Below are positions 28,326-38,109 of a stretch of DNA of 64,000 nt, piece by piece. The notes under the pieces were generated by a model. The model was given only the letters and a program-made list of their open reading frames with translations. It had not been told where the DNA came from and searched no databases. Numbering within the stretch: position 1 is the first letter of the stretch; each line of letters starts with the position of its first letter. This DNA is from Oxalobacter vibrioformis (lineage in GTDB: Bacteria > Pseudomonadota > Gammaproteobacteria > Burkholderiales > Burkholderiaceae_D). The stretch is from NCBI RefSeq assembly GCF_027118995.1, contig NZ_CP098242.1:2519001-2583000 (forward strand), read 5' to 3'. Both the position numbers and the translations under genes were made by a program.

Positions 28326-28361
28326 GGTCAGGCCTCATTAAATTGCCTGCTGCAAAGCCTT

Positions 28362-28565
28362 TCAGTGCATCTTTTCGCGTTTTCTTTTTCGCGCGGCGTC
28401 ATATTTTTTTCGCTCTTCCGGTGTTTCTCCCCACTCGGAATAGCAGATGGCGGCACGTTGCTCCCTTGCCGGGAATTTGTCACGCTCATCTTTTGTCAGC
28501 CTGGCGATGCAGCGGGAGATGAACCCCTGTTTTGATTCGCCTTTTTTCGCTTTTGGCATGGGCAT
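28362..28565 (-). CDS. Small basic protein, 67 aa
   Basis: A Lys/Arg-rich cytoplasmic protein (KAKKGESKQGFISRCIARLTKDERDKFPAREQRAAICYSEW). Short proteins of this pattern, with SRC...QR.AICYS, occur in bacterial genomes and phages and are of unknown role. The start is backed by AGGAG six bases upstream. It converges on the dehydrogenase gene. GCCTGCTGCAAAGCC just downstream (28345-28359) is shared with the 181-bp repeat at 10935, possibly a decayed scrap. Confidence 0.65.
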   Translation of the reverse strand: MPMPKAKKGESKQGFISRCIARLTKDERDKFPAREQRAAICYSEWGETPEERKKYDAARKRKREKMH

Positions 28566-28724
28566 GGCGATCTCCTGTGTTATTCATGGGGCAGGTAAAG
28601 GCAATTGGAGTCATTCACCGGTTATTGGTTCCCATGGGGGCACAGCGCTTACGCGACAAACCATCTGATTGAGCATGGCTTGGGGTAAAATATTTTCAGC
28701 TTTTCAGATTGCAAAGGAAAAACC

Positions 28725-29171
28725 ATGCGAAAAATACTGTTATTCATGATTACCGCCCTTTTTCTGAATGCAGCCTGCGCTGATCCTGTTCCCCCCAGGC
28801 TGATGCGCAACCTCAAAGGGCATCACGTTATGCGGGTGTCTTTGCAAAAGGGCACACTCAAGCTCATAACAACCCATGCCGTAGTTAGCCGCGACATTTA
28901 CGAAAAAGTCATCTCAGAAGGCGCCTGTTCTGTCCTTGTTGCCAATCCGGAAAAGGGCTGGGAAAAGGCCCGGATCGACCGTATTGAAGTCCTGAGCCAG
29001 GATGAGCGCCAGGGATATGCCTTTATTGATGCGCGCAACACCTGCCTGGAGTTGGGCAGGATCAAGGATGAAAGCCAGCGCAAGGCTTATTTCACAAAAC
29101 AGACCTGGATCTGCGCCATGGAAATCTGCGACGACCCCAAACCGGATACCGGCGCAAAAGACAAAAAATAA
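28725..29171 (+). CDS. Exported protein of unknown function, 148 aa
   Basis: A signal peptide (cleavage likely after NAACA) precedes a small soluble domain containing five cysteines (in ACSV, NTCLEL, WICAMEICDD), which could form disulfides in the periplasm. The C-terminus is charged (DDPKPDTGAKDKK). A Shine-Dalgarno AAAGGAAA lies eight bases upstream. A good terminator follows at 29201. No family recognised. Confidence 0.7.
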   Translation: MRKILLFMITALFLNAACADPVPPRLMRNLKGHHVMRVSLQKGTLKLITTHAVVSRDIYEKVISEGACSVLVANPEKGWEKARIDRIEVLSQDERQGYAFIDARNTCLELGRIKDESQRKAYFTKQTWICAMEICDDPKPDTGAKDKK

Positions 29172-29200
29172 CGGTTGCCGGCACGGCATCCGAAAGAAAA

Positions 29201-29230
29201 CCTGTCCCTGGCAAGGGGCGGGCTTTTTTT
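29201..29230 (+). terminator. Rho-independent terminator after the exported protein gene
   Basis: CCTGTCCCT pairs with AGGGGCGGG (nine pairs, two of them G-U) across a GGCA loop and is followed by CTTTTTTT. Confidence 0.75.
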
Positions 29231-29385
29231 ATCTGCCCGCATGATGGGTGCTGTCCTTTTACGAGCGCCACATATTCCTGTATGCTAGACAGGGTGGCGT
29301 TCGTGTAAAGCCGGGAAAAGGGCTGCCGGGCCTGTTTCCGGCAGATTTCCCTAAAAACCCCTACAGCAGCCTTTTTGAGGAAAAT

Positions 29386-29994
29386 ATGTTCAAGAAAAAG
29401 TCAGAGAACGGTAAAAGCAAATTCAGCCTGCTGGGTTTTCTCCTGCATCCAGGCGTGAAGATTTTTGGCGGTATCTTTTCCCTGCTGGTGGCGGTGCTGT
29501 TTGGCGGCTTTAAGATTTCCCGCCGCAGAAAAAAGAAAGCGACCGAGTTCGAGGCGCAGCTTGCTTCCTCGCTTCTTCTCGTCAAGCTCGAAGATGTCCG
29601 CAACCAGCTTGGTGAATTTCAGGTTTGGCTGAAAAAGCAGGACCCGGCACAGATGGATGTCAAGGAAACCAAAGTCCGCTATGCGGCCCTGAAAAACCTG
29701 TACAGCGAATGGACATCGCATGAAAGGATGGAAGAGATTCTCGGTACCGTCCAGTATGATCCCAAAATCGGCATGAGTGTGTCCAATGGCCTGCACGAGT
29801 TGCGCAGCCTGAATATCCTGATGGAAAGCATATTAAGGGATGAACAGCTGGGAACGCCTGATGGGGCAGGAAAACTTGCTATTGTCGATGAACATCTTGT
29901 GCGTGCCCTGGAGTTTTTCAATTACATCAACAAGGATCTTGAAAACACCCCGGAAAACAGGCAGATTGATACACTAAAAGACCAGCCCGAGTAA
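29386..29994 (+). CDS. Membrane-anchored protein of unknown function, 202 aa
   Basis: A Lys-rich N-terminus is followed by one membrane segment at about 24-43 (VKIFGGIFSLLVAVLFGGF), a basic stop-transfer RRRKKK and a helical cytoplasmic domain that includes LASSLLLVKLEDVRNQLGEF. The start at 29386 has GAGG nine bases upstream; the longer frame back to 29248 lacks one. The next gene begins 16 bases downstream, so the two are likely co-transcribed. No family recognised. Confidence 0.7.
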   Translation: MFKKKSENGKSKFSLLGFLLHPGVKIFGGIFSLLVAVLFGGFKISRRRKKKATEFEAQLASSLLLVKLEDVRNQLGEFQVWLKKQDPAQMDVKETKVRYAALKNLYSEWTSHERMEEILGTVQYDPKIGMSVSNGLHELRSLNILMESILRDEQLGTPDGAGKLAIVDEHLVRALEFFNYINKDLENTPENRQIDTLKDQPE

Positions 29995-30010
29995 TTAAAG
30001 AGTATCTGGC

Positions 30011-30352
30011 ATGGGTGAAACAATCGTACTGGCAGGTTTTGTTCTGATATTTATATGGGGATGGCGCCGTGTCTATCTTCATATCATGCGGAAAAGTGCA
30101 CGGCCATTGATCGCGCACTTGCTGGGGCTTCTCTTGAGCCTTTTCCCCGCCCGTTTCTTCGTCTATGCCGCTTTTGCCATCGCCCCTCCCGCAGGCTCGG
30201 AGCCGGTTTCCGACACAAAGACCCTGATGCTGTGCTCACTCTTCGTCGCGTCGATTGCCGGGCTTTATATCCTGACAAGAAAACGTCCGGCAGCGCCTGT
30301 TGCGTTGCCCGAAAATTTGCCATCCGGCAAAGCCGACCAGGACAAGCCATAA
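30011..30352 (+). CDS. Small integral membrane protein, 113 aa
   Basis: Three hydrophobic segments (about 5-17, 34-55 and 70-87), a basic loop after the first, and a Pro/Ala-rich tail. It follows the gene at 29386 after 16 bases and may form a membrane complex with its product. No family recognised. Confidence 0.65.
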   Translation: MGETIVLAGFVLIFIWGWRRVYLHIMRKSARPLIAHLLGLLLSLFPARFFVYAAFAIAPPAGSEPVSDTKTLMLCSLFVASIAGLYILTRKRPAAPVALPENLPSGKADQDKP

Positions 30353-30543
30353 CGTACAGCATGCTGCTGAAAAAAGCGATCCTGTTGTATTTCCTGATAT
30401 TTTGAAAAAGCCTAACCGGTGCGCTGGACTTTTTTCCGGGAATTTATTAATACTATTCCTGCTTGCCTGTTGCCACGCAAAATGCCTGCCAGGCGCATTT
30501 CTATAAGGACATCACGGACGAACCAACATAAAGAAAGGGCACA

Positions 30544-31866
30544 ATGCAGACCGAGTCTGATCCGCAAAAAGAATGGAAAGAAAAAACGCTGGCCTATGCC
30601 AAAGCGATCAATGACTATGTCGAAAAAGGCACAAAAGACGGATGGGAAAATGCTGGAGATGAGCCGTCATCGGCGGGAAGAGATCATCTCGTTCCTCACC
30701 TGCTGGTTGTCTTAAGAGAAGCTAACCGGCTGGGCAAGACCGATCTTTTCAGGGAGTACTGGCCGCCTGCCCATGAGCCTTTTGCCTTTATGCTCGATGA
30801 AAACGGCCAGAGTATTCCCATGCTCTGCCTGTTGCCGGATGGTTCCATTCTTGCCAGGATTGGTGCGCCCTATGAAAGCGGGAAGGTGGTCCATATTCAG
30901 GGAACAACGGTTGAAACGGTTCCCGGGATCGACTTTTTCGGGTGTTGCCCCAACAAGCGCTACTTTGCCGTTGCTTCAGGCAATGGCATCAGGATTACCG
31001 ATGGCTGGCAGGGCGAAGAGGTCGCCCTTTGTTCCTGGCCGACAGGAATCGAAGACATTCCCGAAGGATTTTCCGTCGCCCCCCTGAAATCACGCCCGGA
31101 CCCGACAAGGCTCATCCCTTTCCCGGATGGCAGGCGTGTCCTCCTGGTGAGCGAAGACGGTATATTTGTCCTGTCCCCGGATGGCGCAAACCGCCTTCAG
31201 CCAACCCCTGAAGAACTGAAAGAATATTTCTCGTGGTCGCAAAAAGAATATCCTCAAGAAGAGTTGTCGGTTAATGTCTCGATGGAGCATGGCGCGGTTT
31301 CGCCTGATGGAAAATATATCGCTGTCGGCGCACAGGATGGCAAACATCATGTATTTGACGAGAGTCTGAAGCTGATAGCAGAAATCGGTCCGCACAATGA
31401 GTACCCGCACTATGCGCTTTTCAGTGCAGACAGTGACATGCTGGCCTTAAATGCCTGCCATTTCTATAACGGGGCGACAATCGGGGTTCCCACGGCCATG
31501 CTCAACGGATTGAATACCGACTACTACGAAGAGAAAGAAGGGATCATTCTCCTGCAGGATGGCGCACGCGTCTATGCCGGTGTTTCCCGCAATGATGAGT
31601 TTATCCTGGGCGATGCCTATGGCTATCTCCGGGCATGCAGCAAGACCGGAGAGCCACGCTGGCAGCATTTCATCGGGTCGACCATCAGCGCCATCGATAT
31701 GTCACCCGACGGCAAAAAACTGGTAGTCTCCACTTATGCCGGTTTTATTTCCCTGATTGAACTGGATGCAGGGAAACAGCAGCCATACCAGATAGGCAAT
31801 GGCGACCACTATGAAGAACGCCGCTGGATTTTCTGGAAAAACGAGCCAGCGCCGCTGACCTGGTAA
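30544..31866 (+). CDS. Beta-propeller-like cytoplasmic protein, 440 aa
   Basis: No signal peptide. After a helical N-terminus (about 1-75) the chain shows repeated beta-propeller blades of WD40/PQQ-like type with SPDGKYIAVGAQDG, SPDGKKLVVSTYAG and PDGRRVLLVSEDG. Such repeats usually form a scaffold for protein contacts. A GAAAGG ribosome binding site lies five bases before the start. The HipA-like gene begins 24 bases downstream on the same strand, suggesting one transcript. The specific family is not recognised. Confidence 0.75.
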   Translation: MQTESDPQKEWKEKTLAYAKAINDYVEKGTKDGWENAGDEPSSAGRDHLVPHLLVVLREANRLGKTDLFREYWPPAHEPFAFMLDENGQSIPMLCLLPDGSILARIGAPYESGKVVHIQGTTVETVPGIDFFGCCPNKRYFAVASGNGIRITDGWQGEEVALCSWPTGIEDIPEGFSVAPLKSRPDPTRLIPFPDGRRVLLVSEDGIFVLSPDGANRLQPTPEELKEYFSWSQKEYPQEELSVNVSMEHGAVSPDGKYIAVGAQDGKHHVFDESLKLIAEIGPHNEYPHYALFSADSDMLALNACHFYNGATIGVPTAMLNGLNTDYYEEKEGIILLQDGARVYAGVSRNDEFILGDAYGYLRACSKTGEPRWQHFIGSTISAIDMSPDGKKLVVSTYAGFISLIELDAGKQQPYQIGNGDHYEERRWIFWKNEPAPLTW

Positions 31867-31890
31867 CCTTCCTTTTTTGTCCGGACAGCC

Positions 31891-33165
31891 ATGCAGTGCA
31901 CGATAGAAATCTTCAAGAACAACTGGTGGCAGGAATGCTGTACTGTCACGGTCGACGATATCGCCGTCGGCAGAAACAGTTCGTCTGTCACGACCTTTAA
32001 TCCGGATTATCTCTTTGAAGGGCACCAGGCGCCTTCATTGCGCTTCAGTCCGCAATCCACCACGCTGGAATTACCGCACTGGCCATCCTTTCTGCTTGAT
32101 CTCATCCCGCAGGGCGATGGCAGACAATACCTGCAGGAAGTGCTGGAGCTGTCTGACGGCCCGGAGGCTGACTGGCGCATGCTCCTGACGGGCGCCATCA
32201 ACCCGGTCGGGCAGATACGCGTTCGCGAGGCGGCAGATGCCTATAAGGTGCGGATGCGGCAGTTGGACCCCAAATGGTGGGAGCAGGGCTTTACCACAGA
32301 AGAAGTACTCTCCCGCAGCGACGCCTTTGCCGAACATTTTGACGCCCACGGCATATTCAGTGCCGGGGCAACCAGTGTTCAGGGGCTCGCGCCCAAGCTG
32401 CTGTTGGTGCAGGGGAAAGATGGCCTCTGGTATGCCGATGCAACGCTACCGGACAGCAGGGTGGCGCGGCATGTCATTCTCAAGCTTTCACGCGCGAGAA
32501 ACATGGCCGACTGGACCATTCTCCAGCACGAGGCGGCCTACATGCGCCTGGCAAGGGATATGGGGCTTTTCACCACGGGCGACATGCCCGAATGGAAAAA
32601 TGACATGCTGTTCGTGCCGCGCTTTGACCGTCTCGTCACGCCCGGCAGGGTGATCCGCCACCAGCAGGAAAGCATGGTTTCGCTGGCCGGGCTGATTGAT
32701 CCCGAGACCGGCGTGACGCATAACCGGATACTGGAGACCCTCCGGCAGTACGTGAGCGATCCGCACCAGGCCACCCTGGAATACCTCAGGCGAGACATCA
32801 TGAACCTTGCCCTTGGCAATACCGACAACAGCCCGTACAACACCGCTGTGCAGACGGTGAATGGACAAACCCGGCTGACGCCGCTTTATGATTTTGCCCC
32901 CATGTATCTCGACAGGGATGACATATCCCGTACCCTCGAATGGGTGGATGAAAACGGCAATGAACTTGCCAACTGGGCCGATATCCTCAATGCACTCCCG
33001 TTTTCAGACGCGGAAAAAACCGCATTGCGCAACGAACTGCGCACCTTTGGCCAGCGCATGGAAAAACTTGAAGCCCTGATGGCGCAGCATGGCGTCAGCG
33101 ATGACATCATGACAGACCGCTATTACGGTATCCAGAACCAGCGCTGGCAGTTGCGAGAGCTGTAG
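31891..33165 (+). CDS. HipA-like Ser/Thr kinase, orphan
   Basis: Resembles the HipA toxin kinases: AGATSVQGLAPKLLLV aligns with the glycine/ATP loop and S.QG.QPK motif, HEAAYMRLARDMGL and FVPRFDR follow in the right order, and the catalytic segment RDIMNLALGNTDNSPYN places the catalytic aspartate at residue 312, with YDFAPMY as the metal-binding region. At 424 aa it is close to HipA length and contains its own N-terminal part, but no HipB-type helix-turn-helix antitoxin is adjacent. It follows the beta-propeller gene by 24 bases and converges on moeA. Whether it is a toxin or another kinase cannot be decided. Confidence 0.82.
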   Translation: MQCTIEIFKNNWWQECCTVTVDDIAVGRNSSSVTTFNPDYLFEGHQAPSLRFSPQSTTLELPHWPSFLLDLIPQGDGRQYLQEVLELSDGPEADWRMLLTGAINPVGQIRVREAADAYKVRMRQLDPKWWEQGFTTEEVLSRSDAFAEHFDAHGIFSAGATSVQGLAPKLLLVQGKDGLWYADATLPDSRVARHVILKLSRARNMADWTILQHEAAYMRLARDMGLFTTGDMPEWKNDMLFVPRFDRLVTPGRVIRHQQESMVSLAGLIDPETGVTHNRILETLRQYVSDPHQATLEYLRRDIMNLALGNTDNSPYNTAVQTVNGQTRLTPLYDFAPMYLDRDDISRTLEWVDENGNELANWADILNALPFSDAEKTALRNELRTFGQRMEKLEALMAQHGVSDDIMTDRYYGIQNQRWQLREL

Positions 33166-33177
33166 GGGTTGTCTCCC

Positions 33178-34422
33178 TTACACCAGCCCCTCAAACAACA
33201 CAACTTCCACGGTATCCCCGGCCGGTACCGCCTCACCTTCAGCAGGCAGGATAATCATACAGTTGGCCTGTGTCATTGAAGAAAGCATGCCGGAGCCCTG
33301 GTCACCCGTGGTGCGCACAACCCATTCACCCTGTTCATTTGGTGCCAGGATGCCGCGCTGGTACTCCGTGCGCCCCCGCCGCTTGGAAAGCGGAGAAACG
33401 GTTTTGACCCGCATGTGAGGAAGGGGAGCAGGGTACGTTCCCATCAGGTAATAGAGCGCATCCCGGACAAAAAAGTAAAACGTGGCCATCACGGCAACCG
33501 GATTGCCAGGCAGCCCAAAAACACAGGTTTGCCGTTCGCCTGAGAGGATGCGCCCAAAAGCCATCGGGCGTCCGGGGCGCATGCTGATATTCCAGAAAGC
33601 CATTTCAGCCAGATCGGCCATCACTTCCTTTGTATAGTCGGCTTCGCCGACGGACACGCCCCCTGTGGTGATGATGGCGTCGGCCCTGCCTGCCGCCTCA
33701 AGAAATGCCGCCCGGATCAGTTTGGGATCATCCCTGACTACACCCATATCGATGATCTCGCAGCCCAGGCGTTTGACCATGCCGTAAAGCGAATACCGGT
33801 TGCTGTCGTAAATGCTCCCGGCCAAGAGCGGCGTGCCAACCGGGCAAAGCTCGTCCCCGGTTGAAAAAATCGCGACAACCGGGCGTTTTTTCACTGCAAC
33901 TTCTGCCATGCCCAGTGAAGCCAACAGCCCAAGATGGGCTGGCTGCAGCAGCGTCCCTTCTGTCAGGCAGGTTTCCCCCGCTTTCACATCTTCACCGCGC
34001 AGCCGGACATTGGCGCCCGGTGCGACATTTGCGGCAGGGAGAGTGACAGTGCCATCTTTCACCACCACATTTTCCTGCTGGATCACGGTATCGCAGCCTT
34101 CGGGCATCACACCGCCTGTCATGATCTGCACACACTCCCCCTGGACAAGGGTGCCTTCAAAGCGATGCCCGGCAAAAGCCGCACCGGCGATTTTCAGTAC
34201 CTGCTTTATTCCCAGGTCCAGCCCCCTCGCGGAAAAAGCGTATCCGTCCATCGCCGCATTATCCTGAAAAGGCACATCAATCGGGGAAGTGATATCTTCT
34301 GCCAGCACCCGGAAAAACGCTTCCTTCAGCGGCACCTTTTCCTTCATGTCGAGCGGACGAACGACTTCACTGATGACACGTTGTGCATGCGCCACAGGCA
34401 ATGAATGACTTTTGTTTTTCAT
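33178..34422 (-). CDS. moeA: Molybdopterin molybdenumtransferase
   Basis: Inserts molybdate into adenylylated molybdopterin to make Moco. The 414-aa sequence has the family markers: DVPFQDNAAMDGYAF near the N-terminus, the MoCF-like domain with IFSTGDELCPVG, the GGVSVGEADYTKEV motif and FGLPGNPVAV, and a beta-barrel C-terminal domain. It is the last gene of a moaA-mobA-moeA run on the minus strand, 51 bases after mobA. Confidence 0.93.
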   Translation of the reverse strand: MKNKSHSLPVAHAQRVISEVVRPLDMKEKVPLKEAFFRVLAEDITSPIDVPFQDNAAMDGYAFSARGLDLGIKQVLKIAGAAFAGHRFEGTLVQGECVQIMTGGVMPEGCDTVIQQENVVVKDGTVTLPAANVAPGANVRLRGEDVKAGETCLTEGTLLQPAHLGLLASLGMAEVAVKKRPVVAIFSTGDELCPVGTPLLAGSIYDSNRYSLYGMVKRLGCEIIDMGVVRDDPKLIRAAFLEAAGRADAIITTGGVSVGEADYTKEVMADLAEMAFWNISMRPGRPMAFGRILSGERQTCVFGLPGNPVAVMATFYFFVRDALYYLMGTYPAPLPHMRVKTVSPLSKRRGRTEYQRGILAPNEQGEWVVRTTGDQGSGMLSSMTQANCMIILPAEGEAVPAGDTVEVVLFEGLV

Positions 34423-34473
34423 TGGAGGTTATTTCTTATAAATCAGTGCATTGCAATTATTTATTGAAGTAAT

Positions 34474-35094
34474 TTATTCTTTTTTGCCGGTTGTTTTTTC
34501 CAGGGTTTCCAGCTCTGCCAGTGTGTTGATATTGTGAAATGCCGTCTCATCCATGAAGTGCGCATGGGCCACATGAAGTGATCCATACCAGGCATCTATT
34601 TTACGCTGGCCGGTTTCAAGAAAAGCCAGAAGATGCGGAAGAAGTTCCCGCCGCATCAGGCAGAAAACCGGCTGTAGTGTGACGTCTGTCACACGACCTG
34701 TAGCGGCAATCGCTATATCGGCATTTTCCCGCAGGAGCGCTTTGCCCAGTGCTTCCACCAGCGTTTCAGGAAAAAAGGGAGAATCGCAGGGGACCGTGAC
34801 CAGATAAGGCGTTTTGCAGTGCTTCAGGCCGGTGGCAAAGCCTGCCAGCGGGCCGGAAAACGTGAGAGGCTCATCTGAAACAACCGCCAGCCCGCTTTCA
34901 GCATAACGTGCAATATTCTGGTTGGCATTCAGCAGCAAAGCACCGACCTGGGGAGCCAGCCTTTCTGCCGCGTGTATGAAAAGCGGTTTGCCGCGAAAAA
35001 GCTGGAGGCCCTTGTCTACCGAGCCCATTCTTGTGCCGCGTCCACCAGCCAGAACCAGCCCCGTAACCGCTTCTTTTGCCAGCGCTTTGCTCAT
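34474..35094 (-). CDS. mobA: Molybdenum cofactor guanylyltransferase
   Basis: Attaches GMP to Moco to make the guanine dinucleotide cofactor used by DMSO-reductase-type enzymes. The nucleotide-binding motif LAGGRGTRMGSVDKGLQ lies near residue 15, followed by the FRGKPLFIHAAERL and PCDSPFFPETLV segments. Length 206 aa is typical. It lies between moaA (36 bases upstream) and moeA, consistent with a Moco operon. Confidence 0.93.
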   Translation of the reverse strand: MSKALAKEAVTGLVLAGGRGTRMGSVDKGLQLFRGKPLFIHAAERLAPQVGALLLNANQNIARYAESGLAVVSDEPLTFSGPLAGFATGLKHCKTPYLVTVPCDSPFFPETLVEALGKALLRENADIAIAATGRVTDVTLQPVFCLMRRELLPHLLAFLETGQRKIDAWYGSLHVAHAHFMDETAFHNINTLAELETLEKTTGKKE

Positions 35095-35130
35095 GTTTTT
35101 TGCTGCCTGTTAAAGGAAAACGCCGCCATC

Positions 35131-36219
35131 TCATCCGCCTATATAGGACATTTCCACCTTCTGGCCAGGCATCGCCGTACGGGTGTTTCGCAGTTCCGAA
35201 TACCGGTTTTCGCGGTTTTGCCAGTGGCGCGCCAGCACATGGGCGAGTTGCTCATCAGACCAGCCATCACGGATGAGCGGTTTCAGGTCAAAACCGGCCG
35301 TGGCAAAAAGGCAGGTATACAGCCGGCCTGTTGTTGACATGCGAATCCGGGTGCAGTCGCCGCAAAAGGCCTGCGTCACACTGGCAATGACCCCGATTTC
35401 ACCGCTGCCGTCGCGGTAGCGCCACCGGGAGGCTGTCTCGCCCGGATAATTCGGTGACAGGGGTTCCAGCGGTATCTCGGCATGTATCAGGCTGACCAGC
35501 GTGTCAGACGGCACAATCTCGTCTGAGAGCCACCCATTGGTATTTCCCGCATCCATATACTCAATAAAGCGGGGAATGATACCCGTGTGCCTGAAATGGC
35601 GGGCAATCGGCAGGATTTCCTGCTCATTCATCCCTTTCTTGACAACCGTATTCACCTTGAGCGGAGAAAAACCGGCAGACTGCGCCGCCTCAATGCCTGC
35701 CAATACCTGCGCGACCGGAAAATCCACATCATTCATCCGGCGAAATACTCTGTCATCCAGCGCATCCAGGGAGACCGTAATGCGTTTCAAGCCTGCGTCA
35801 TACAGCGACCGGGCCTTTTTGGCGAGGAGCGCGCCGTTGGTGGTGAGTGTCAGGTCAATATCATGGCCATCCGGCGTTTTGAGCATTGCCAGTTGTTCAA
35901 CAAGATTTTCCACATGACGCCGCATCAGCGGCTCGCCACCAGTCAGGCGTATCTTTTCAACGCCAAGATTCACGAAAATACCGGCAAGACGGCTGATTTC
36001 CTCGAAAGACAGCATTTCCGAATGCGGGATAAACTGGAAATCCCTGCCGAAAACCTGTTTCGGCATGCAGTAGACACAGCGCAGGTTGCAGCGGTCCGTC
36101 ACCGATATGCGCAGATCACGCAGCGGGCGCGCCAACCTGTCTGCTACCGGGATAGCAGGAGCCTGCCTCGCAGCAGCAGGCGTTGCCACAGGAATAATGG
36201 AAATGACTTTCTCTTGCAT
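35131..36219 (-). CDS. moaA: GTP 3',8-cyclase (radical SAM)
   Basis: First step of Moco synthesis, converting GTP to 3',8-cyclo-GTP. The radical SAM cluster motif CNLRCVYC, the GGEPL motif, the C-terminal second cluster with [10 protein letters not shown] and a later Cys in YTCLF are all present, and the protein ends in the conserved Gly-Gly. I use the ATG at 36219 (362 aa), matching the N-terminal extension of Burkholderiales homologues; an ATG at 36279 adds a hydrophobic, non-conserved stretch. Neither start has a strong ribosome binding site. Confidence 0.92.
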   Translation of the reverse strand: MQEKVISIIPVATPAAARQAPAIPVADRLARPLRDLRISVTDRCNLRCVYCMPKQVFGRDFQFIPHSEMLSFEEISRLAGIFVNLGVEKIRLTGGEPLMRRHVENLVEQLAMLKTPDGHDIDLTLTTNGALLAKKARSLYDAGLKRITVSLDALDDRVFRRMNDVDFPVAQVLAGIEAAQSAGFSPLKVNTVVKKGMNEQEILPIARHFRHTGIIPRFIEYMDAGNTNGWLSDEIVPSDTLVSLIHAEIPLEPLSPNYPGETASRWRYRDGSGEIGVIASVTQAFCGDCTRIRMSTTGRLYTCLFATAGFDLKPLIRDGWSDEQLAHVLARHWQNRENRYSELRNTRTAMPGQKVEMSYIGG

Positions 36220-36334
36220 GCCAGTAATAAGAAAATCCGGCAAAAACCGGAAAAACAGCTTTATCCCCAAAGATACCATGAACTGCCCGATTCATCTTTT
36301 GGGGGAGTCAAAAACCATCAAGACCGGCAGATGG

Positions 36335-36490
36335 TTGGATTGCTGAAACCCTGGCGAAGAATGTTGCAGCAGCGTGAAATCACCCGGAGTATGTCGCGCA
36401 AGGGAAATTGTCTGGATAATGCGGCGATGGCGCGTTTCTTCGGTACGTTGACGTCCGAATGCTTTTACCTCCAAAAAACGGCGTGTCCTC
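36335..36490 (+). pseudogene. IS3-family transposase fragment
   Basis: The plus strand encodes LQQREITRSMSRKGNCLDNAAM and ARFFGTLTSECFYLQK, matching the C-terminal DDE region of IS3-type OrfB (S.SRKGNC.DNA..E.FFGTLK.E), but the catalytic glutamate position is Ala-Arg (MARFFG), and the sequence on both sides has decayed. Only about 50 codons remain. It lies in the 418-base gap between moaA and the next gene. Confidence 0.75.
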
Positions 36491-36637
36491 ATGTCACGGA
36501 AACGCTTATCTGGCGGGGCTGTCAGAGGCGCAGGACAAAGATTGTGACAGTTAGCCTTTTGAGGTTCACAACGTGCGTATATTGTGGTAGTTGCAGGCGA
36601 ATTTTGAGCCTGCCGATAACCATAAAGGTAATACGCT
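36491..36637. other. Leader upstream of the 481-aa unknown gene
   Basis: No gene visible. GCAGGC...GCCTGC (36592-36612) could form a small six-pair hairpin; AAAGG at 36622-36626 is the ribosome binding site of the next gene. The rest of the moaA upstream gap holds the IS3 fragment. Confidence 0.35.
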
Positions 36638-38083
36638 ATGTTCAATCACGAAAACAGAATCAATTACGACTCCCTTGAGGACTGGGAGGAAAACCCGGCA
36701 GGCAGGGCCATGCTCAAAATGCCCTGGCTGTGGGATGAAGGCGAATATCCCAAAAGTAAAAGCGAGCTGGCCAACCCGCCAGCACAGGCCGCCGAACAAA
36801 CGCCAGGCGCTATAGCTGACTACAAGCCGATGGAAATACCGGACTATACGAAATCCTTGCCCAATCCCTTTGAGGCGGCAACTGCGCCAACAACGGGATT
36901 TAAACTGTATTCGCAAAAAAACAATTTTGCGCCATCTAGCTATGATCCGATCAAAAATGGGGACAACGATGCAATGCTGAAGCAAATAGCCGGACTGAAG
37001 CCACATCCAGACGCCTGGCAGGAATTCCAGTCAAGGCAGGCGAAACTGAAAACCGATCAGGTTACCCCTGCTGCCAGCACATACCCATACAACGATGTGG
37101 GCCAAACACTGAAGCCGCTTAGCGACCTAACCATCGAAAACGTGGTGAAACCCACAGTACAGTATGTCCAGAAATCAATAAGGGAAAAACAGGGCGTTGA
37201 ACTTTTTCCTGAAATAGTGACGGGAGAAAACTGGGCTCCGATCAAAGACAGACCCAATGTTGTTCCCACACCCGAAGCCGATTTGCTGAAAACATCAAAA
37301 CCCGTGAGCGACGCACTGTTAAACACCTATAAAAAGGATAACGTCGTCAATGCCATGAACGCCATTTATGCCGCTGACACACTCAATCATGAAAGCGACA
37401 TGGCCAACCCGAATGACGACTTCTCAAAAGGCATTGAATACACCTCGCGGGAAAATGAAGTATCACAACGGGCGACCCAACAACTATTCAACAAGCTCTT
37501 TTCTCCCGACGGCACCAGGACCAAAGAAATGGATGCGTGGCTGAAACAAGAGGAAGCGTGGCTGGAAAACAACCCCTTGCCGGAACTTCGGGACTTTTGG
37601 AAAATTGACTGGAAAAAGCATCCAGACAAGGTAGTGGAACTGGGCGGCAAGTATTTCCGTCAGAGCGTAGTCGGGAATTACGCCTATGGGCTTGCTCTCA
37701 GCATGATCGACAGCCCTGGCAGCAAGGGTAACCCAATCCTTAACCAGCAAGTCGAAGGGACCATGACCGGCATCGCGCGTATCTTTTGCCAGAAGGATGA
37801 GATTTTGCAGGCGGCCATTGTATACGGCAAAGCCGGGAAACCGGCAGAAGGCTGGGACTTCATGGTGGCTAAAGCGACAAGCAAACTTCCCCTGGCTTCC
37901 AGCGAGGGCATCCGCTTTTTGAACCGATTTCTGACTCAGGAGCAGAAGGAACAGATGTTCCATCTGATGACGAAGGATGTCAAACAGAAGGATATCGACA
38001 AAACCGACGTTGTGCCTCGTGACAACACAGATAACGGCCCATTACCTCTGTTGAAAAAGATCATGCCGCGTCGTATGAAATAG
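36638..38083 (+). CDS. Large protein of unknown function, 481 aa
   Basis: Hydrophilic, no signal peptide and no membrane segment. The N-terminal 130 residues are Pro/Ala/Asn-rich and probably disordered; from about 240 a helical domain begins, with many Trp/Glu/Lys residues. I recognise no domain. The base composition is somewhat more AT-rich than neighbouring core genes. It is followed by a hairpin and a secreted Sel1-repeat gene on the same strand; Sel1 proteins sometimes act as immunity proteins, so an effector/immunity pair is conceivable but unproven. Confidence 0.7.
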   Translation: MFNHENRINYDSLEDWEENPAGRAMLKMPWLWDEGEYPKSKSELANPPAQAAEQTPGAIADYKPMEIPDYTKSLPNPFEAATAPTTGFKLYSQKNNFAPSSYDPIKNGDNDAMLKQIAGLKPHPDAWQEFQSRQAKLKTDQVTPAASTYPYNDVGQTLKPLSDLTIENVVKPTVQYVQKSIREKQGVELFPEIVTGENWAPIKDRPNVVPTPEADLLKTSKPVSDALLNTYKKDNVVNAMNAIYAADTLNHESDMANPNDDFSKGIEYTSRENEVSQRATQQLFNKLFSPDGTRTKEMDAWLKQEEAWLENNPLPELRDFWKIDWKKHPDKVVELGGKYFRQSVVGNYAYGLALSMIDSPGSKGNPILNQQVEGTMTGIARIFCQKDEILQAAIVYGKAGKPAEGWDFMVAKATSKLPLASSEGIRFLNRFLTQEQKEQMFHLMTKDVKQKDIDKTDVVPRDNTDNGPLPLLKKIMPRRMK

Positions 38084-38109
38084 CCAAACCGTTCCCATCC
38101 TTGGCAAAT

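Noticed and set aside
28324..28360. Third copy of the 181-bp repeat
   Set aside because: Only a 15-base word (GCCTGCTGCAAAGCC) is shared; no inverted ends or remaining interior.
36292..36645. 117-codon minus-strand frame over the IS3 fragment
   Set aside because: Antisense to the recognisable transposase fragment and without homology.
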